From Acinetobacter sp. NCu2D-2 (GTDB lineage Bacteria; Pseudomonadota; Gammaproteobacteria; Pseudomonadales; Moraxellaceae): a DNA stretch of 64,000 bases. A program made the position numbers and the translations under genes. The notes under the pieces are model-generated. The model did no database searches, was not told where the DNA came from, and saw nothing but the letters and a program-made list of their open reading frames with translations. Every line of letters starts with the position of its first letter. Position 1 is the stretch's first letter. The stretch is from NCBI RefSeq assembly GCF_001647675.1, contig NZ_CP015594.1:1674001-1738000 (forward strand). The letters are read 5' to 3'. This document shows, piece after piece, positions 9,542-17,841 of the stretch.

Positions 9542-10111
9542 TTAACTTAGGTTGCTCTTATCATTGATGGAGAACTTGTGTGACAATTGTTGATATATCT
9601 CGTTATCCTGAAACTTTTGTAAGAAACTGATGGTCCCATGTGGAAATTTGTCTGTCTGTATTTCACCGCGATAATACGCTTCACGCATTGGCGTTGCCGA
9701 TAAAGCCCCTTCCAAACTTTCCAGCTCCACCATCTCCCATTCAGGGAAGAATTTTAAATAATAAGATGAATCATCTTTAAAATGACCAATTAAACCGACT
9801 TTTGCATTTGGCTCAACCACTTCATTCACCAGTGATTTAACTAACTTTTGCCATTTTTCATCATTATAAACATCAATCACATGTACAAATTTAATACGTG
9901 CTTGATCCTCTTTAGAAAAATTCGACAAGATCATCTGTTCGCGTTCTGTGGCTAAGAAGGGATTTTTGATATTACGTTCTGGTTGTGCTGAACCAAGTGC
10001 CAAGATGACTTGCCCACTTTGCTCAAGCGCAATTTGAATCGTTTTCATATGTGCCAAATGAAAAGGCTGAAAACGTCCAATAAAAACTAAATAATCAAAT
10101 GTATATTTCAT
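9542..10111 (-). CDS. nadM: NadM-like nicotinamide-nucleotide adenylyltransferase
   Basis: Nucleotidyltransferase of the HxGH fold that joins NMN and ATP to NAD. Residues 11-20 read IGRFQPFHLA followed by HMK (the HxxH signature); ATERE and the C-terminal SATPMREAYY motif (SxTxxR type) complete the active site. It has 189 residues, so it is only the transferase domain without the Nudix domain of bifunctional relatives. Acinetobacter uses NadM-type enzymes in NAD synthesis or salvage. No other NAD gene is adjacent here. Confidence 0.85.
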   Translation of the reverse strand: MKYTFDYLVFIGRFQPFHLAHMKTIQIALEQSGQVILALGSAQPERNIKNPFLATEREQMILSNFSKEDQARIKFVHVIDVYNDEKWQKLVKSLVNEVVEPNAKVGLIGHFKDDSSYYLKFFPEWEMVELESLEGALSATPMREAYYRGEIQTDKFPHGTISFLQKFQDNEIYQQLSHKFSINDKSNLS

Positions 10112-10212
10112 AGCACATCTATTCTTTTATGAACGCGTCAGTTATGTCACTTGGAATTTTTTGCGACATAATAGCGGGCATAAATTCTAATTAATAAAGC
10201 AAGGATAGTACG

Positions 10213-11013
10213 ATGACACTGAGCTGTATTCAACAACCTCATCCGCATTTGAATGCAAATTTAGACCATGGCGTTTTGACTTTAGCCATCAATCGTCCTG
10301 AAGCAAAAAATGCCTTATATGGTGAATTGTACTTAAAGATTGCCCAAGCTTTGGATGAAGCAGATCAAAGTTCTGATGTACGCAGTGTAATTTTGCGTGG
10401 TGAAAGCGCAGATTTCAGTGCAGGCAATGACATGCAAGATTTTATGAAATTTATTCAATCACCGCTTGAAGGTAAAGCAGGTGATGCACCACCGTTTGTG
10501 GTCTTAAAATCTGCTGCGAAATTTTCCAAGCCTTTGATCGCTGCGGTACGTGGTGTGGCAATTGGGATTGGGGTTACCATCCTACTCCATGCTGACTTGG
10601 TGTACAGCGACAATACCGCTTTATTCCAAATTCCATTTGTGAGCTTAGGTTTATCTCCTGAAGGTGCTTCAAGTAAATTACTCATCCAGCAAGCTGGCTA
10701 CCACAAAGCGGCGGAACTGCTATTTACTGCTCAGAAATTTAACAGTGAAAAAGCACTTAGTGCAGGCTTGGTCAACAGCATTGAGGAAGATCCTTATGCC
10801 ACTGCACAGAAACAAGCTCTACAGCTAGCAGCGTTACCATTGGCATCACTTCGTCAAACCAAAGCCTTGATGAAACATAATCTTCAAGAAATCATTGAAT
10901 GCATTGATCATGAAGCAGAAATCTTTATGCAACGTGTCGCTTCACCAGAAATGAAAGAAGCAGTTGCTGCATTTATGCAAAAGCGTAAACCTGATTTTTC
11001 ACAATTTAACTAA
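10213..11013 (+). CDS. Enoyl-CoA hydratase/isomerase family protein
   Basis: Crotonase-fold enzyme acting on acyl-CoA thioesters. It has 266 residues, usual for the family. The oxyanion-hole segment is FSAGNDMQDF; the second conserved region VRGVAIGIGVTILLHADLVY and the SLGLSPEGASS segment follow, with a glutamate at the usual catalytic place. Hydratase versus isomerase and the substrate cannot be decided. AAGGAT precedes the ATG. It stands alone, with a nitroreductase 76 bases downstream. Confidence 0.88.
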   Translation: MTLSCIQQPHPHLNANLDHGVLTLAINRPEAKNALYGELYLKIAQALDEADQSSDVRSVILRGESADFSAGNDMQDFMKFIQSPLEGKAGDAPPFVVLKSAAKFSKPLIAAVRGVAIGIGVTILLHADLVYSDNTALFQIPFVSLGLSPEGASSKLLIQQAGYHKAAELLFTAQKFNSEKALSAGLVNSIEEDPYATAQKQALQLAALPLASLRQTKALMKHNLQEIIECIDHEAEIFMQRVASPEMKEAVAAFMQKRKPDFSQFN

Positions 11014-11089
11014 ATACTTTTCTCATGACTTAGGCACTATAAGTGGCTAAGTCTATTTTTCCTTTTCATTTTCCAAAGAATGCGATTTT

Positions 11090-11851
11090 ATGTCTCAAGA
11101 AAATACTTCTCCTAAAAAACGTTATTTTGAAGCAGCTCCTACTGATATTGACGTCGATAACTTTCGAAAAGTGGTTGAAAGCCGTCGTTCAGTACGTAAA
11201 TTTACCGACAAACCCATCCCAAGTGATGTATTGGATGCATGTGTTGATTTAGCGCTTATTGCACCAAACTCATCAAATTTACAGCCATGGACTTTTTATG
11301 TCGTTCAAGATGCTGCCAAGAAAAAACAACTGGTTAAAGCATGCCTTGGTCAGCTTGCTGCAAAAACTGCAGCGGAACTGATTGTATGTGTAGCGCGTAC
11401 AGACCGCATTAATGACATGGCGAAACGTAATATTTCTGAGTTTCCATTCCCTGAAGTACCACCAGCGGTACAGAAATATTATAAGTTCATTCCTTATAAC
11501 TACATGACAGGTTACTTAAACACTGTAGGTAACTTTAAGAAAGTGGCTTTCAAAGTTGCACGTACTTTGGATAAGCAGCTACCAGTCACAGCATTCAATC
11601 CTGCAGATGCCAAATTGTGGGCAAGTAAAACTACTGCACTCGCGTGTGAAAACTTAGTTTTAGCATTACGTGCTTATGGTTTTGACAGTTGTATGATGGA
11701 AGGTTTTGATGAGCCTTTGGTTAAAAAACTGTTAAAGCTCAATGATCAGCAACATGTGGTGATGGTGATTGGTGCGGGTGAACGTGCTGAAGACGGCGTA
11801 TTCTTCCCACAATATCGTTTTGATCGTGAATTATTTGTTCAAAAAGTTTAA
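11090..11851 (+). CDS. Nitroreductase family protein
   Basis: FMN-dependent NAD(P)H oxidoreductase, 253 residues. The FMN-phosphate-binding start SRRSVRKFTDKPIP is at about 31-44, followed by APNSSNLQPWTFYVV, the second flavin-contact motif. The C-terminal part includes ALACENLVLALRAYGFDSCMMEGF and VVMVIGAGER. There is an insertion of about 60 residues in the middle (YYKFIPYNYMTGYLN region). The substrate is unknown. The ribosome site is weak. Confidence 0.88.
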   Translation: MSQENTSPKKRYFEAAPTDIDVDNFRKVVESRRSVRKFTDKPIPSDVLDACVDLALIAPNSSNLQPWTFYVVQDAAKKKQLVKACLGQLAAKTAAELIVCVARTDRINDMAKRNISEFPFPEVPPAVQKYYKFIPYNYMTGYLNTVGNFKKVAFKVARTLDKQLPVTAFNPADAKLWASKTTALACENLVLALRAYGFDSCMMEGFDEPLVKKLLKLNDQQHVVMVIGAGERAEDGVFFPQYRFDRELFVQKV

Positions 11852-11927
11852 AAGGTTAACTTAACTTTTAATGACTACACATGCACGTTTTCAAGGATTC
11901 ATCTAATGCTTGTTGTGTAGCAATTCC

Positions 11928-12018
11928 TCACTTTTCACGGGCGAAAAGTGACAAAAGCCCTTTGTTTGGTTGAGGATACGTCCTTGTATCCCAACCAAAC
12001 GGTGGCATCCATGCCACC
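11928..12018 (-). repeat. Three-hairpin intergenic repeat, copy A
   Basis: 91-bp structured element in minus-strand sense. Hairpin 1 (12001-12018) is a perfect 8-bp stem with a 2-base loop centred on CATGGATG. Hairpin 2 (11964-12000) has a 15-bp stem with one bulge and loop AAGGAC. A 12-base linker AAAGGGCTTTTG follows, then hairpin 3 (11928-11951) with a perfect 9-bp stem. It begins 31 bases after the carotenoid oxygenase stop. Same layout as 17692-17780 and 26380-26470. Confidence 0.85.
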
Positions 12019-12049
12019 TTATCTCCTTTATCTAATTCAGTTCTTAAGC

Positions 12050-13528
12050 TTACTTTGAAGCCAATGTTGCATCATCAATCCAATTACAATGAAAACCTAA
12101 CGGCACACGTGTAGGTAAGTGAATCGTAGCAACTGGCCCTGCTTCAATATTTTGTGCATTTAAAATTACGACTTTTGATGGACTACCATCTAAAGCATGT
12201 ACATAAGACATGAGCCAACCGTCATTTTCAGCTTGTACGCCATTCTTTTCAGGATTCTCTCGTGCAACAAAAATGACTTCACCTGTCACAAAATCCTCAC
12301 CATAGGAATAAGTCTGTGTCGTATGCAGTTCCAAATCATGGCTGATTAAACGATTGCTTTTGACCTGATGAGGGTCATCAAACTCACCAAAAGAAACACT
12401 ATAAATATAGCGATATGGTCGTCCTGTATAGGCTTCATTAATACGTGGGAATTCCTGTTTTTCTTTTGATAAAACAGTACGCGTCACCAGATTTTTATCT
12501 TTAATAAAAACAAATCGTTCTAAACGTATGTCTTGATCTTCAATAGGTCCCTGAATCGAATTGACCATACAGCTTGAATGCACGACTGCATCTAAAACGA
12601 TATTGCCATTTTCCATTTCAAATGCATTTGCACTATGGAAAATAAAACACGGCTCTATGTCATACCAAACAATATCGTCTGCTTGACCACCAAAAGGCAG
12701 CACACCAATTCTGGCTTGATGTAATGGATTCCATTGATAAGGCAGCAATGAGCCATTTATGGCACTTTTAAGCGAAAAATTCACACACAAATCAAAAATC
12801 AGCACATGGTTTTGAGTAATCGCACAATCATGAATCATTGGGCCATGTTCAACGGGAATCTCAACATGATGTTTAAGCTTGCCCTGCGTATCCAAATGCA
12901 GATAAAACACTTTATTTTTCTCTAATGCGTCATAACACACCGCATGAATTTCACCAGTTGCAGGGTCAATATGCGGATGCGCAGTAAAAGGGAAATCTTG
13001 CTGATCTTGAAAAAATTGCTGTCGTTTAGATTCTAGATTTTGATCAATTTCAATGGGGTATGAACCTGCTTCAACCAGTGCCCAGATTTTCCCTGCATAA
13101 CTTAGAATATTGGTATTCACAGCATCTGTTACACCACGTGCTTCACCGTCTATCTTAGCTCGTTGAAGTTTCTGCTGGACACTGTCAGAACCGACATATT
13201 TACTCTTATACCATTTTGCTTGCCCAGCATCTAAGCGTAGGCCATGAATCATGCCATCCCCAACGAACCAATGATAGTTTAGAGGATTCTTTACCGTAAT
13301 CGGATTTGGACCAATCCGCATCAGTGTTCCGCTGAATTGTTGGGGAATTTCGCCTTCTACCTTTAAATGCGCACAAAATTGCTCTAGCCGTTGTGGTGCA
13401 AATACACCATCCAAGTAAGGATTGTCATGGGAATATGGCAGTTGACTGTGCGCAAACCCCATGGCCTGACGAATGGTTTTGCTGATCACCTTTTTTACGG
13501 TTCGTTGTATCGATGTCGACAACTGCAT
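12050..13528 (-). CDS. Carotenoid oxygenase family protein
   Basis: Non-haem iron dioxygenase family that cleaves carotenoid or stilbene double bonds. It has 492 residues, a full-length seven-bladed propeller. Candidate iron-binding histidines are visible in TAHPHIDP (H184/H186), MIHDCAIT (H233), IFHSANAFE (H298) and GFHCNW (H480). GTLMRIGPNP and HWFVGDGMIHGL are family motifs. There is no signal peptide. No carotenoid pathway gene is in the window, so the substrate may be a lignin-derived stilbene or another apo-carotenoid; this is open. Confidence 0.87.
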   Translation of the reverse strand: MQLSTSIQRTVKKVISKTIRQAMGFAHSQLPYSHDNPYLDGVFAPQRLEQFCAHLKVEGEIPQQFSGTLMRIGPNPITVKNPLNYHWFVGDGMIHGLRLDAGQAKWYKSKYVGSDSVQQKLQRAKIDGEARGVTDAVNTNILSYAGKIWALVEAGSYPIEIDQNLESKRQQFFQDQQDFPFTAHPHIDPATGEIHAVCYDALEKNKVFYLHLDTQGKLKHHVEIPVEHGPMIHDCAITQNHVLIFDLCVNFSLKSAINGSLLPYQWNPLHQARIGVLPFGGQADDIVWYDIEPCFIFHSANAFEMENGNIVLDAVVHSSCMVNSIQGPIEDQDIRLERFVFIKDKNLVTRTVLSKEKQEFPRINEAYTGRPYRYIYSVSFGEFDDPHQVKSNRLISHDLELHTTQTYSYGEDFVTGEVIFVARENPEKNGVQAENDGWLMSYVHALDGSPSKVVILNAQNIEAGPVATIHLPTRVPLGFHCNWIDDATLASK

Positions 13529-13631
13529 ATTTTTTTCCTATTTATTGTTTTGTTTATATTTCTTGATCAGTTTATAGCAAATTTTAGCAGCATATATCCA
13601 TTTATGCTGCGTGTTTATGACAATGTCTTAT

Positions 13632-13946
13632 TTAATTAAATTCAAGGATTTGTAGAAATTCAAAGGCTGGCTCCTCATAAGGATGGCTTTGCTTTAAAGC
13701 TGCTGCAACCTGTTTAGCATGAACTTCAGGAACAATCGTTTCAACGCGCCATTCAGGAATACGCTCCAATTCACCAAGCTCACCAATAAATGGATTTGCG
13801 CCTTTTACAGGCTTGAACTGCCCTGTTCCAAGGACTTGCCATGCACAATGTTCGTAATTACCAATCCCACCTGCACCTGCTGCAAAAATCGCATTTTTAG
13901 TCGATTCAAGGTGAGATTCTGGTACGTAATAAATGAGCTTTAACAC
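13632..13946 (-). CDS. Stand-alone NIF3/YqfO-like small domain protein
   Basis: 104 residues resembling the PII/CutA-like domain inserted in YqfO-type NIF3 proteins: it starts MLKLIYYVPESHLESTKNAIFAAGAG, then has GIGNYEHCAWQVLGTGQFKPV and ends with HPYEEPAFEFLQI. The metal-site domain of full NIF3 proteins is absent. Such stand-alone domains are common but without assigned function. Its start overlaps the end of the upstream LysR gene by seven bases, implying translational coupling. Confidence 0.8.
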   Translation of the reverse strand: MLKLIYYVPESHLESTKNAIFAAGAGGIGNYEHCAWQVLGTGQFKPVKGANPFIGELGELERIPEWRVETIVPEVHAKQVAAALKQSHPYEEPAFEFLQILEFN

Positions 13947-14845
13947 GATATTTCCTCAGCTATTTCGATAAGATGATCATCTGCCAATGCTTGGGTAATC
14001 ATTGCAAGTGCAGAATTTTGTGAATGTTTCGCATAAGTTGCATAAAGACCAAGCTGCGGTAGTTTTTGATCGGTCTGAATAATTTTGACCTGCGGATTTA
14101 AAAATTTCAGTAAATATTCTGGTACAAAGCTAAATCCCATTCCCATATTAATCAAATTAATGTGCTGTAGAACATTGGTCACCCATAGAATTTGATCATC
14201 TGCCTGCTGAGTGAATGGAATTAAAGCATTAAGCTTGTCATAAAATACGGGTGAAGCATTTTTTTCACACATAATCACGGTTTGATTTTTCAGCTCCTGC
14301 AATTTAAATACCCGCTCTGATGGATGCAAACCTTGCAAAGCCACCAAATAAATCTGTTCATTCATCAAATGGATATTTTCATAATCTGAATGCTGCAAGG
14401 CATAGCGGGTAAAGGTTAAATCTAATTCGGCATTTTTAAGGGCTTGGATTTGTTCTAAACACGTCAGGCTGTGCAGATGAATTTTAACATCGGGAATATT
14501 TTGTTTAAGTTGCTCAAGGATATTTGGCATCAACTTTATTTCTGCCACATTTAAAAACCCAATATGGATTTGATTTTTCTTTTGCTGTGCCGCCTGATGC
14601 GCCGCTGCCACAGCCAGTTTTGCACTTTCCAGTGCATTCATTGCATGCGGTAAAAAAGCTTCGCCCTCTTGTGTTAAACGCACCTTACGTGCAGATCGGT
14701 CAAATAATACTAAACCGACTTCATGCTCTAGATCCTTAATCTGCTGACTTAATGATGGCTGTGCCGTAAAAAGTTTTTCAGCGGCTTTGGTAAAACTTTG
14801 TTCTTGTGCCACCGTGACAAAATAACGTAAATGCCGAAGTTCCAT
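13940..14845 (-). CDS. LysR-family transcriptional regulator (aromatic-type)
   Basis: 301-residue LysR regulator with HTH at 1-60 (MELRHLRYFVTVAQEQSFTK, then AAEKLFTAQPSLSQQIKDLE). This start is typical of the HcaR/CatM/BenM group, which responds to aromatic compounds. It is divergent from an FAD aromatic hydroxylase, with the 175-base gap holding both promoters, so it probably controls that gene. The effector is unknown. Confidence 0.87.
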   Translation of the reverse strand: MELRHLRYFVTVAQEQSFTKAAEKLFTAQPSLSQQIKDLEHEVGLVLFDRSARKVRLTQEGEAFLPHAMNALESAKLAVAAAHQAAQQKKNQIHIGFLNVAEIKLMPNILEQLKQNIPDVKIHLHSLTCLEQIQALKNAELDLTFTRYALQHSDYENIHLMNEQIYLVALQGLHPSERVFKLQELKNQTVIMCEKNASPVFYDKLNALIPFTQQADDQILWVTNVLQHINLINMGMGFSFVPEYLLKFLNPQVKIIQTDQKLPQLGLYATYAKHSQNSALAMITQALADDHLIEIAEEISC

Positions 14846-15020
14846 TTCCTGCCACCTAATCTTTTTTCAAGCAAAAATCAATTTCGTCATAGTCTATTAG
14901 TGGAAATTTATATGCAATTAGACTTTAAACGCATACCTCTACAACCCTACTAATGTGTTGTTTAGACTCATTTTCATTCAAGGCACATGCCAATTTGTAA
15001 TGACATCAGATGGATCGTAT

Positions 15021-16763
15021 ATGACACAGCATTTTGATACCGACGTATTAATCATTGGTACTGGACCTGCAGGCTCAACACTCGGTTTAGCCTTGGCAAA
15101 CTATGGCATAAAAGTTCAACTTTTCACTCAATTTAACTGGCTTGCCAACAGTCCACGTGCGCATATTACCAATCAACGTGCAATGGAAGTCTTACGTGAT
15201 TTAGGCGTAGAAGAACAAGTCAAAGAAATTGCCACACCCTGGGAAATGATGGGTGAAAGTCTGATTACCACAAGCCTGGTCGGTGAAGAAATTGCGCGTC
15301 TTTCTGCTTGGGGTACAGGTGATGAACGCCATGGTGATTACATCAAAGGTAGTCCATGCCCATTGGTCGATTTAATTCAACCTAAAATGGAAGCGCTACT
15401 CGTCAAAAATGCTGCTGAGCGCGGTGCGATTTATAATTTCAATACCGAATACTTATCTCATGTTCAGGATAAACATGGGGTGACTGCGACCTTCTTAAAC
15501 CGTATAACCAATACTGAATTTAATTTACGTGCCAAGTATCTCGTCGGCATGGATGGTGCTAAATCTCGAGTATTAGAACAATTAGATTTACCGCTCGAAG
15601 GCGTGATGGCACGTGCTGGTACAGTCTATGTCACATTTAAAGCCGATCTTTCTCAATATGTAAAAAATCGTCCTGCAATTTTGCAATGGATCGTGAATCC
15701 TGAGGCAAGTTTTGGCGATTTGGGTATGGGCTTACTGCGCGCCATTACCCCTTGGAATGAATGGATTATGGGTTGGGGCTTTGATATTTCCAAAGGTGAG
15801 CCACAGGTCACTGAAGAACAAGTTCGTGCACGACTTGATGCTTTCGTTGGAACCCATGTCGAAGACGTTGAGATTCAAAAACTTTCCTATTGGTACGTGA
15901 ACCAAACATGGGCGACGGAATATTCTAAAGGTCGCGTGTTCTGCGGTGGCGATGCGGTACATCGTCATCCGCCTTCAAGTGGTTTAGGTTCAAATACCTG
16001 TATGCAAGATGCCTTTAACCTCGGCTGGAAACTGGCCTATGCTGTTAAAGGTTGGGCTGCTCCTACACTTTTAGAGTCCTATACGGCTGAGCGAGCGCCT
16101 GTGGGTAAACAAATTGTGGCACGTGCGAACCAATCACGTTATGACTATAAATATTTAAAAGAAGTGTTTGGTTTTGATCAAGGTGTCACCACACAAAAAG
16201 ACATGTTGGAACGGATTTTTGCGGAAAATGAACAAGGTGCTGAGATTCGTAAAAAGTTATTCAAAGCACTCGAAATTAAAAACTTTGAGTTTAATGCTCA
16301 AGGTGTGGAGCTCAATCAGCGTTACACATCAAATGCCATCATCAATGAATCTGAACCTGAAGTATTTGAGCAAGATGAACAACTGTACCTACAAGCGACC
16401 ACACGCCCAGGTGCTAAAGTCCCTCATACATGGTTAATTGATTCGAAAGGTAATAAACAATCCATTTTAGACATTACAGGCAAAGGTCGTTTTACCCTAC
16501 TCACCGGTCTTTCAGGTAAAGGCTGGAAACTTGCAGCTCATGCATTGAATTTACCTTACTTGGATGTCATTCAAATTGGTTCACGCGAATATCGCGATGT
16601 GTATTGCACATGGAACAGTAAATCTGAAATTAATGAATCAGGTGCTGTTCTTGTTCGTCCAGATGGTTATGTCGCATGGCGTTATCAGGAGAGTACAAAT
16701 GATGAGTTTGATTTTGAAAATACATTGAAAGCGGTGTTAAAGCAGATTCAACTCACTGTTTAA
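15021..16763 (+). CDS. FAD-dependent aromatic monooxygenase (phenol hydroxylase/TfdB-like)
   Basis: Flavoprotein hydroxylase using NAD(P)H and oxygen on a phenolic substrate. The start at 15021 (MTQHFDTDVLIIG) puts the Rossmann motif IIGTGPAGS close to the N-terminus; in-frame starts at 14955 (GTG) and 15000 (ATG) only add non-family sequence. The second FAD motif is GGDAVHRHPPSSGLGSN at about residue 308. With about 580 residues and a thioredoxin-like C-terminal region (TRPGAKVPHTWL onward) it fits the TfdB/MhpA/PheA group. Substrate not determinable. Regulator divergent. Confidence 0.87.
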   Translation: MTQHFDTDVLIIGTGPAGSTLGLALANYGIKVQLFTQFNWLANSPRAHITNQRAMEVLRDLGVEEQVKEIATPWEMMGESLITTSLVGEEIARLSAWGTGDERHGDYIKGSPCPLVDLIQPKMEALLVKNAAERGAIYNFNTEYLSHVQDKHGVTATFLNRITNTEFNLRAKYLVGMDGAKSRVLEQLDLPLEGVMARAGTVYVTFKADLSQYVKNRPAILQWIVNPEASFGDLGMGLLRAITPWNEWIMGWGFDISKGEPQVTEEQVRARLDAFVGTHVEDVEIQKLSYWYVNQTWATEYSKGRVFCGGDAVHRHPPSSGLGSNTCMQDAFNLGWKLAYAVKGWAAPTLLESYTAERAPVGKQIVARANQSRYDYKYLKEVFGFDQGVTTQKDMLERIFAENEQGAEIRKKLFKALEIKNFEFNAQGVELNQRYTSNAIINESEPEVFEQDEQLYLQATTRPGAKVPHTWLIDSKGNKQSILDITGKGRFTLLTGLSGKGWKLAAHALNLPYLDVIQIGSREYRDVYCTWNSKSEINESGAVLVRPDGYVAWRYQESTNDEFDFENTLKAVLKQIQLTV

Positions 16764-16779
16764 ATACGTAGAAAAGCAC

Positions 16780-16806
16780 TGAAAAGCCACGAATTGTGGC
16801 TTTTTA
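16780..16806 (+). terminator. Intrinsic terminator of the monooxygenase gene
   Basis: AAAAGCCAC/GTGGCTTTT 9-bp stem (16782-16790 with 16796-16804), 5-base loop, starting 18 bases after the stop. Confidence 0.85.
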
Positions 16807-16953
16807 CCTGATTTCTTCACGTTATCTCATAAATAGTTTTGAGCAAGAAATATTACTCACAAGATCGCCATACACCAAAATTCCTAGCAACTTTTAAAAA
16901 ACTAAAATGATGGCTGAATTAACAATATTGTCTAAATTTAAATATTTACATAA

Positions 16954-17475
16954 CTATTTATCACAATAATCATCTCTTGGCATGGTCATAGATGTCCCAT
17001 CCAATGCTTTAGAATATGCTAAATTTTCTTGAAAACGCTGCTTAGTATTGGTTGTGATAGCGCCAATACTTTTCACAATATTTGATGCAAGTTGATTCTC
17101 ATGAGGAAAAACATCATAGATACAAGAAATCGCACGTGCGCTTTCATAATTTAATTGTCTTACACGAATCATATCAGTCTTATCGACCAACAATATTACT
17201 TGCGACTGAATTGCATATTGTTCAACTGCTTTACGTTGCTTAGGATGATGATAGGTACGTCTGATATATTCATCAATATCATCTCGAATGCCATTATTAT
17301 TTAAATCTAGGCCTTTTAAATCCGAATCATCATTTAATTGAGGTAACTGCCCAATCTCTTTAGCAAGATCAATCCGATCTAGATTCATTTTCCACATATA
17401 CCACTCACAACCCGCTAAAGATGTGATGCTCAGTAAAAAGATTATTTTTATAATGTTCTGGATCTTAATCTGCAT
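16954..17475 (-). CDS. Putative lipoprotein of unknown function
   Basis: 173 residues. A lysine-containing N-terminus and hydrophobic stretch end in the lipobox SLAGC with the lipidated cysteine at residue 23. The residue after it is glutamate, so in a Lol system it would more likely go to the outer membrane. DLNNNGIRDDIDEYI (about 56-70) resembles a calcium-binding DxNxDGxxD-type loop. Base composition is lower in GC than neighbouring genes. No named family recognised. Confidence 0.75.
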   Translation of the reverse strand: MQIKIQNIIKIIFLLSITSLAGCEWYMWKMNLDRIDLAKEIGQLPQLNDDSDLKGLDLNNNGIRDDIDEYIRRTYHHPKQRKAVEQYAIQSQVILLVDKTDMIRVRQLNYESARAISCIYDVFPHENQLASNIVKSIGAITTNTKQRFQENLAYSKALDGTSMTMPRDDYCDK

Positions 17476-17691
17476 AGAATTTGAATACTTAGATCATAAT
17501 GGAAATGAGATCTTTTTTTTATGAGTATGTGAAAATTACGCTTAATTATAAAATATTTAAAAAAAGTGATTTATGTGATGTATCAGGCTTGATTAGCAAG
17601 TGTTTGCTGAAATAAGAAAGAACATCAAGTGATGGTCTTTTTTTATATACAACAATAAGATTTCAAGCAACTTTATTTAAATAGATGATCT

Positions 17692-17780
17692 GCGACATGG
17701 ATGTCGCCGTCAGACTAGGGACAAGGATGTCCTATCAGTCAGATAAAGCATTTTTGTTACTTTTGATGCTTCAAAAGTAA
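17692..17780 (+). repeat. Three-hairpin intergenic repeat, copy B
   Basis: 89-bp element. Hairpin 1 (17692-17707) is GCGACAT-GG-ATGTCGC. Hairpin 2 (17708-17744) is imperfect, with loop AAGGAT. The 12-base linker is AAAGCATTTTTG. Hairpin 3 (17757-17780) is a perfect 10-bp stem TTACTTTTGA/TCAAAAGTAA. Same order and spacing as copies A and C. Confidence 0.85.
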
Positions 17781-17805
17781 GGTATCATTTACGATATCCT
17801 GATGA

Positions 17806-17837
17806 TAAAAAAAGCCACCTTTCGGTGGCTTTTTTAA
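17806..17837 (-). terminator. Bidirectional terminator, probably the original purL terminator
   Basis: AGCCACC (17813-17819), loop TTTC, GGTGGCT (17824-17830), A-run on the left and T-run on the right. It lies just outside the IS30 element on the side facing away from purL. It is well placed to have ended purL transcription before the insertion. Confidence 0.8.
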
Positions 17838-17841
17838 TTCG

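Larger units (their letters stand above)
17476..17841. other. AT-rich intergenic region containing repeat copy B
   Basis: About 366 bases without a credible ORF. It holds an imperfect hairpin with T-run (17618-17644), the three-hairpin repeat copy B (17692-17780) and a bidirectional terminator (17806-17837) next to the IS end. Confidence 0.65.
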
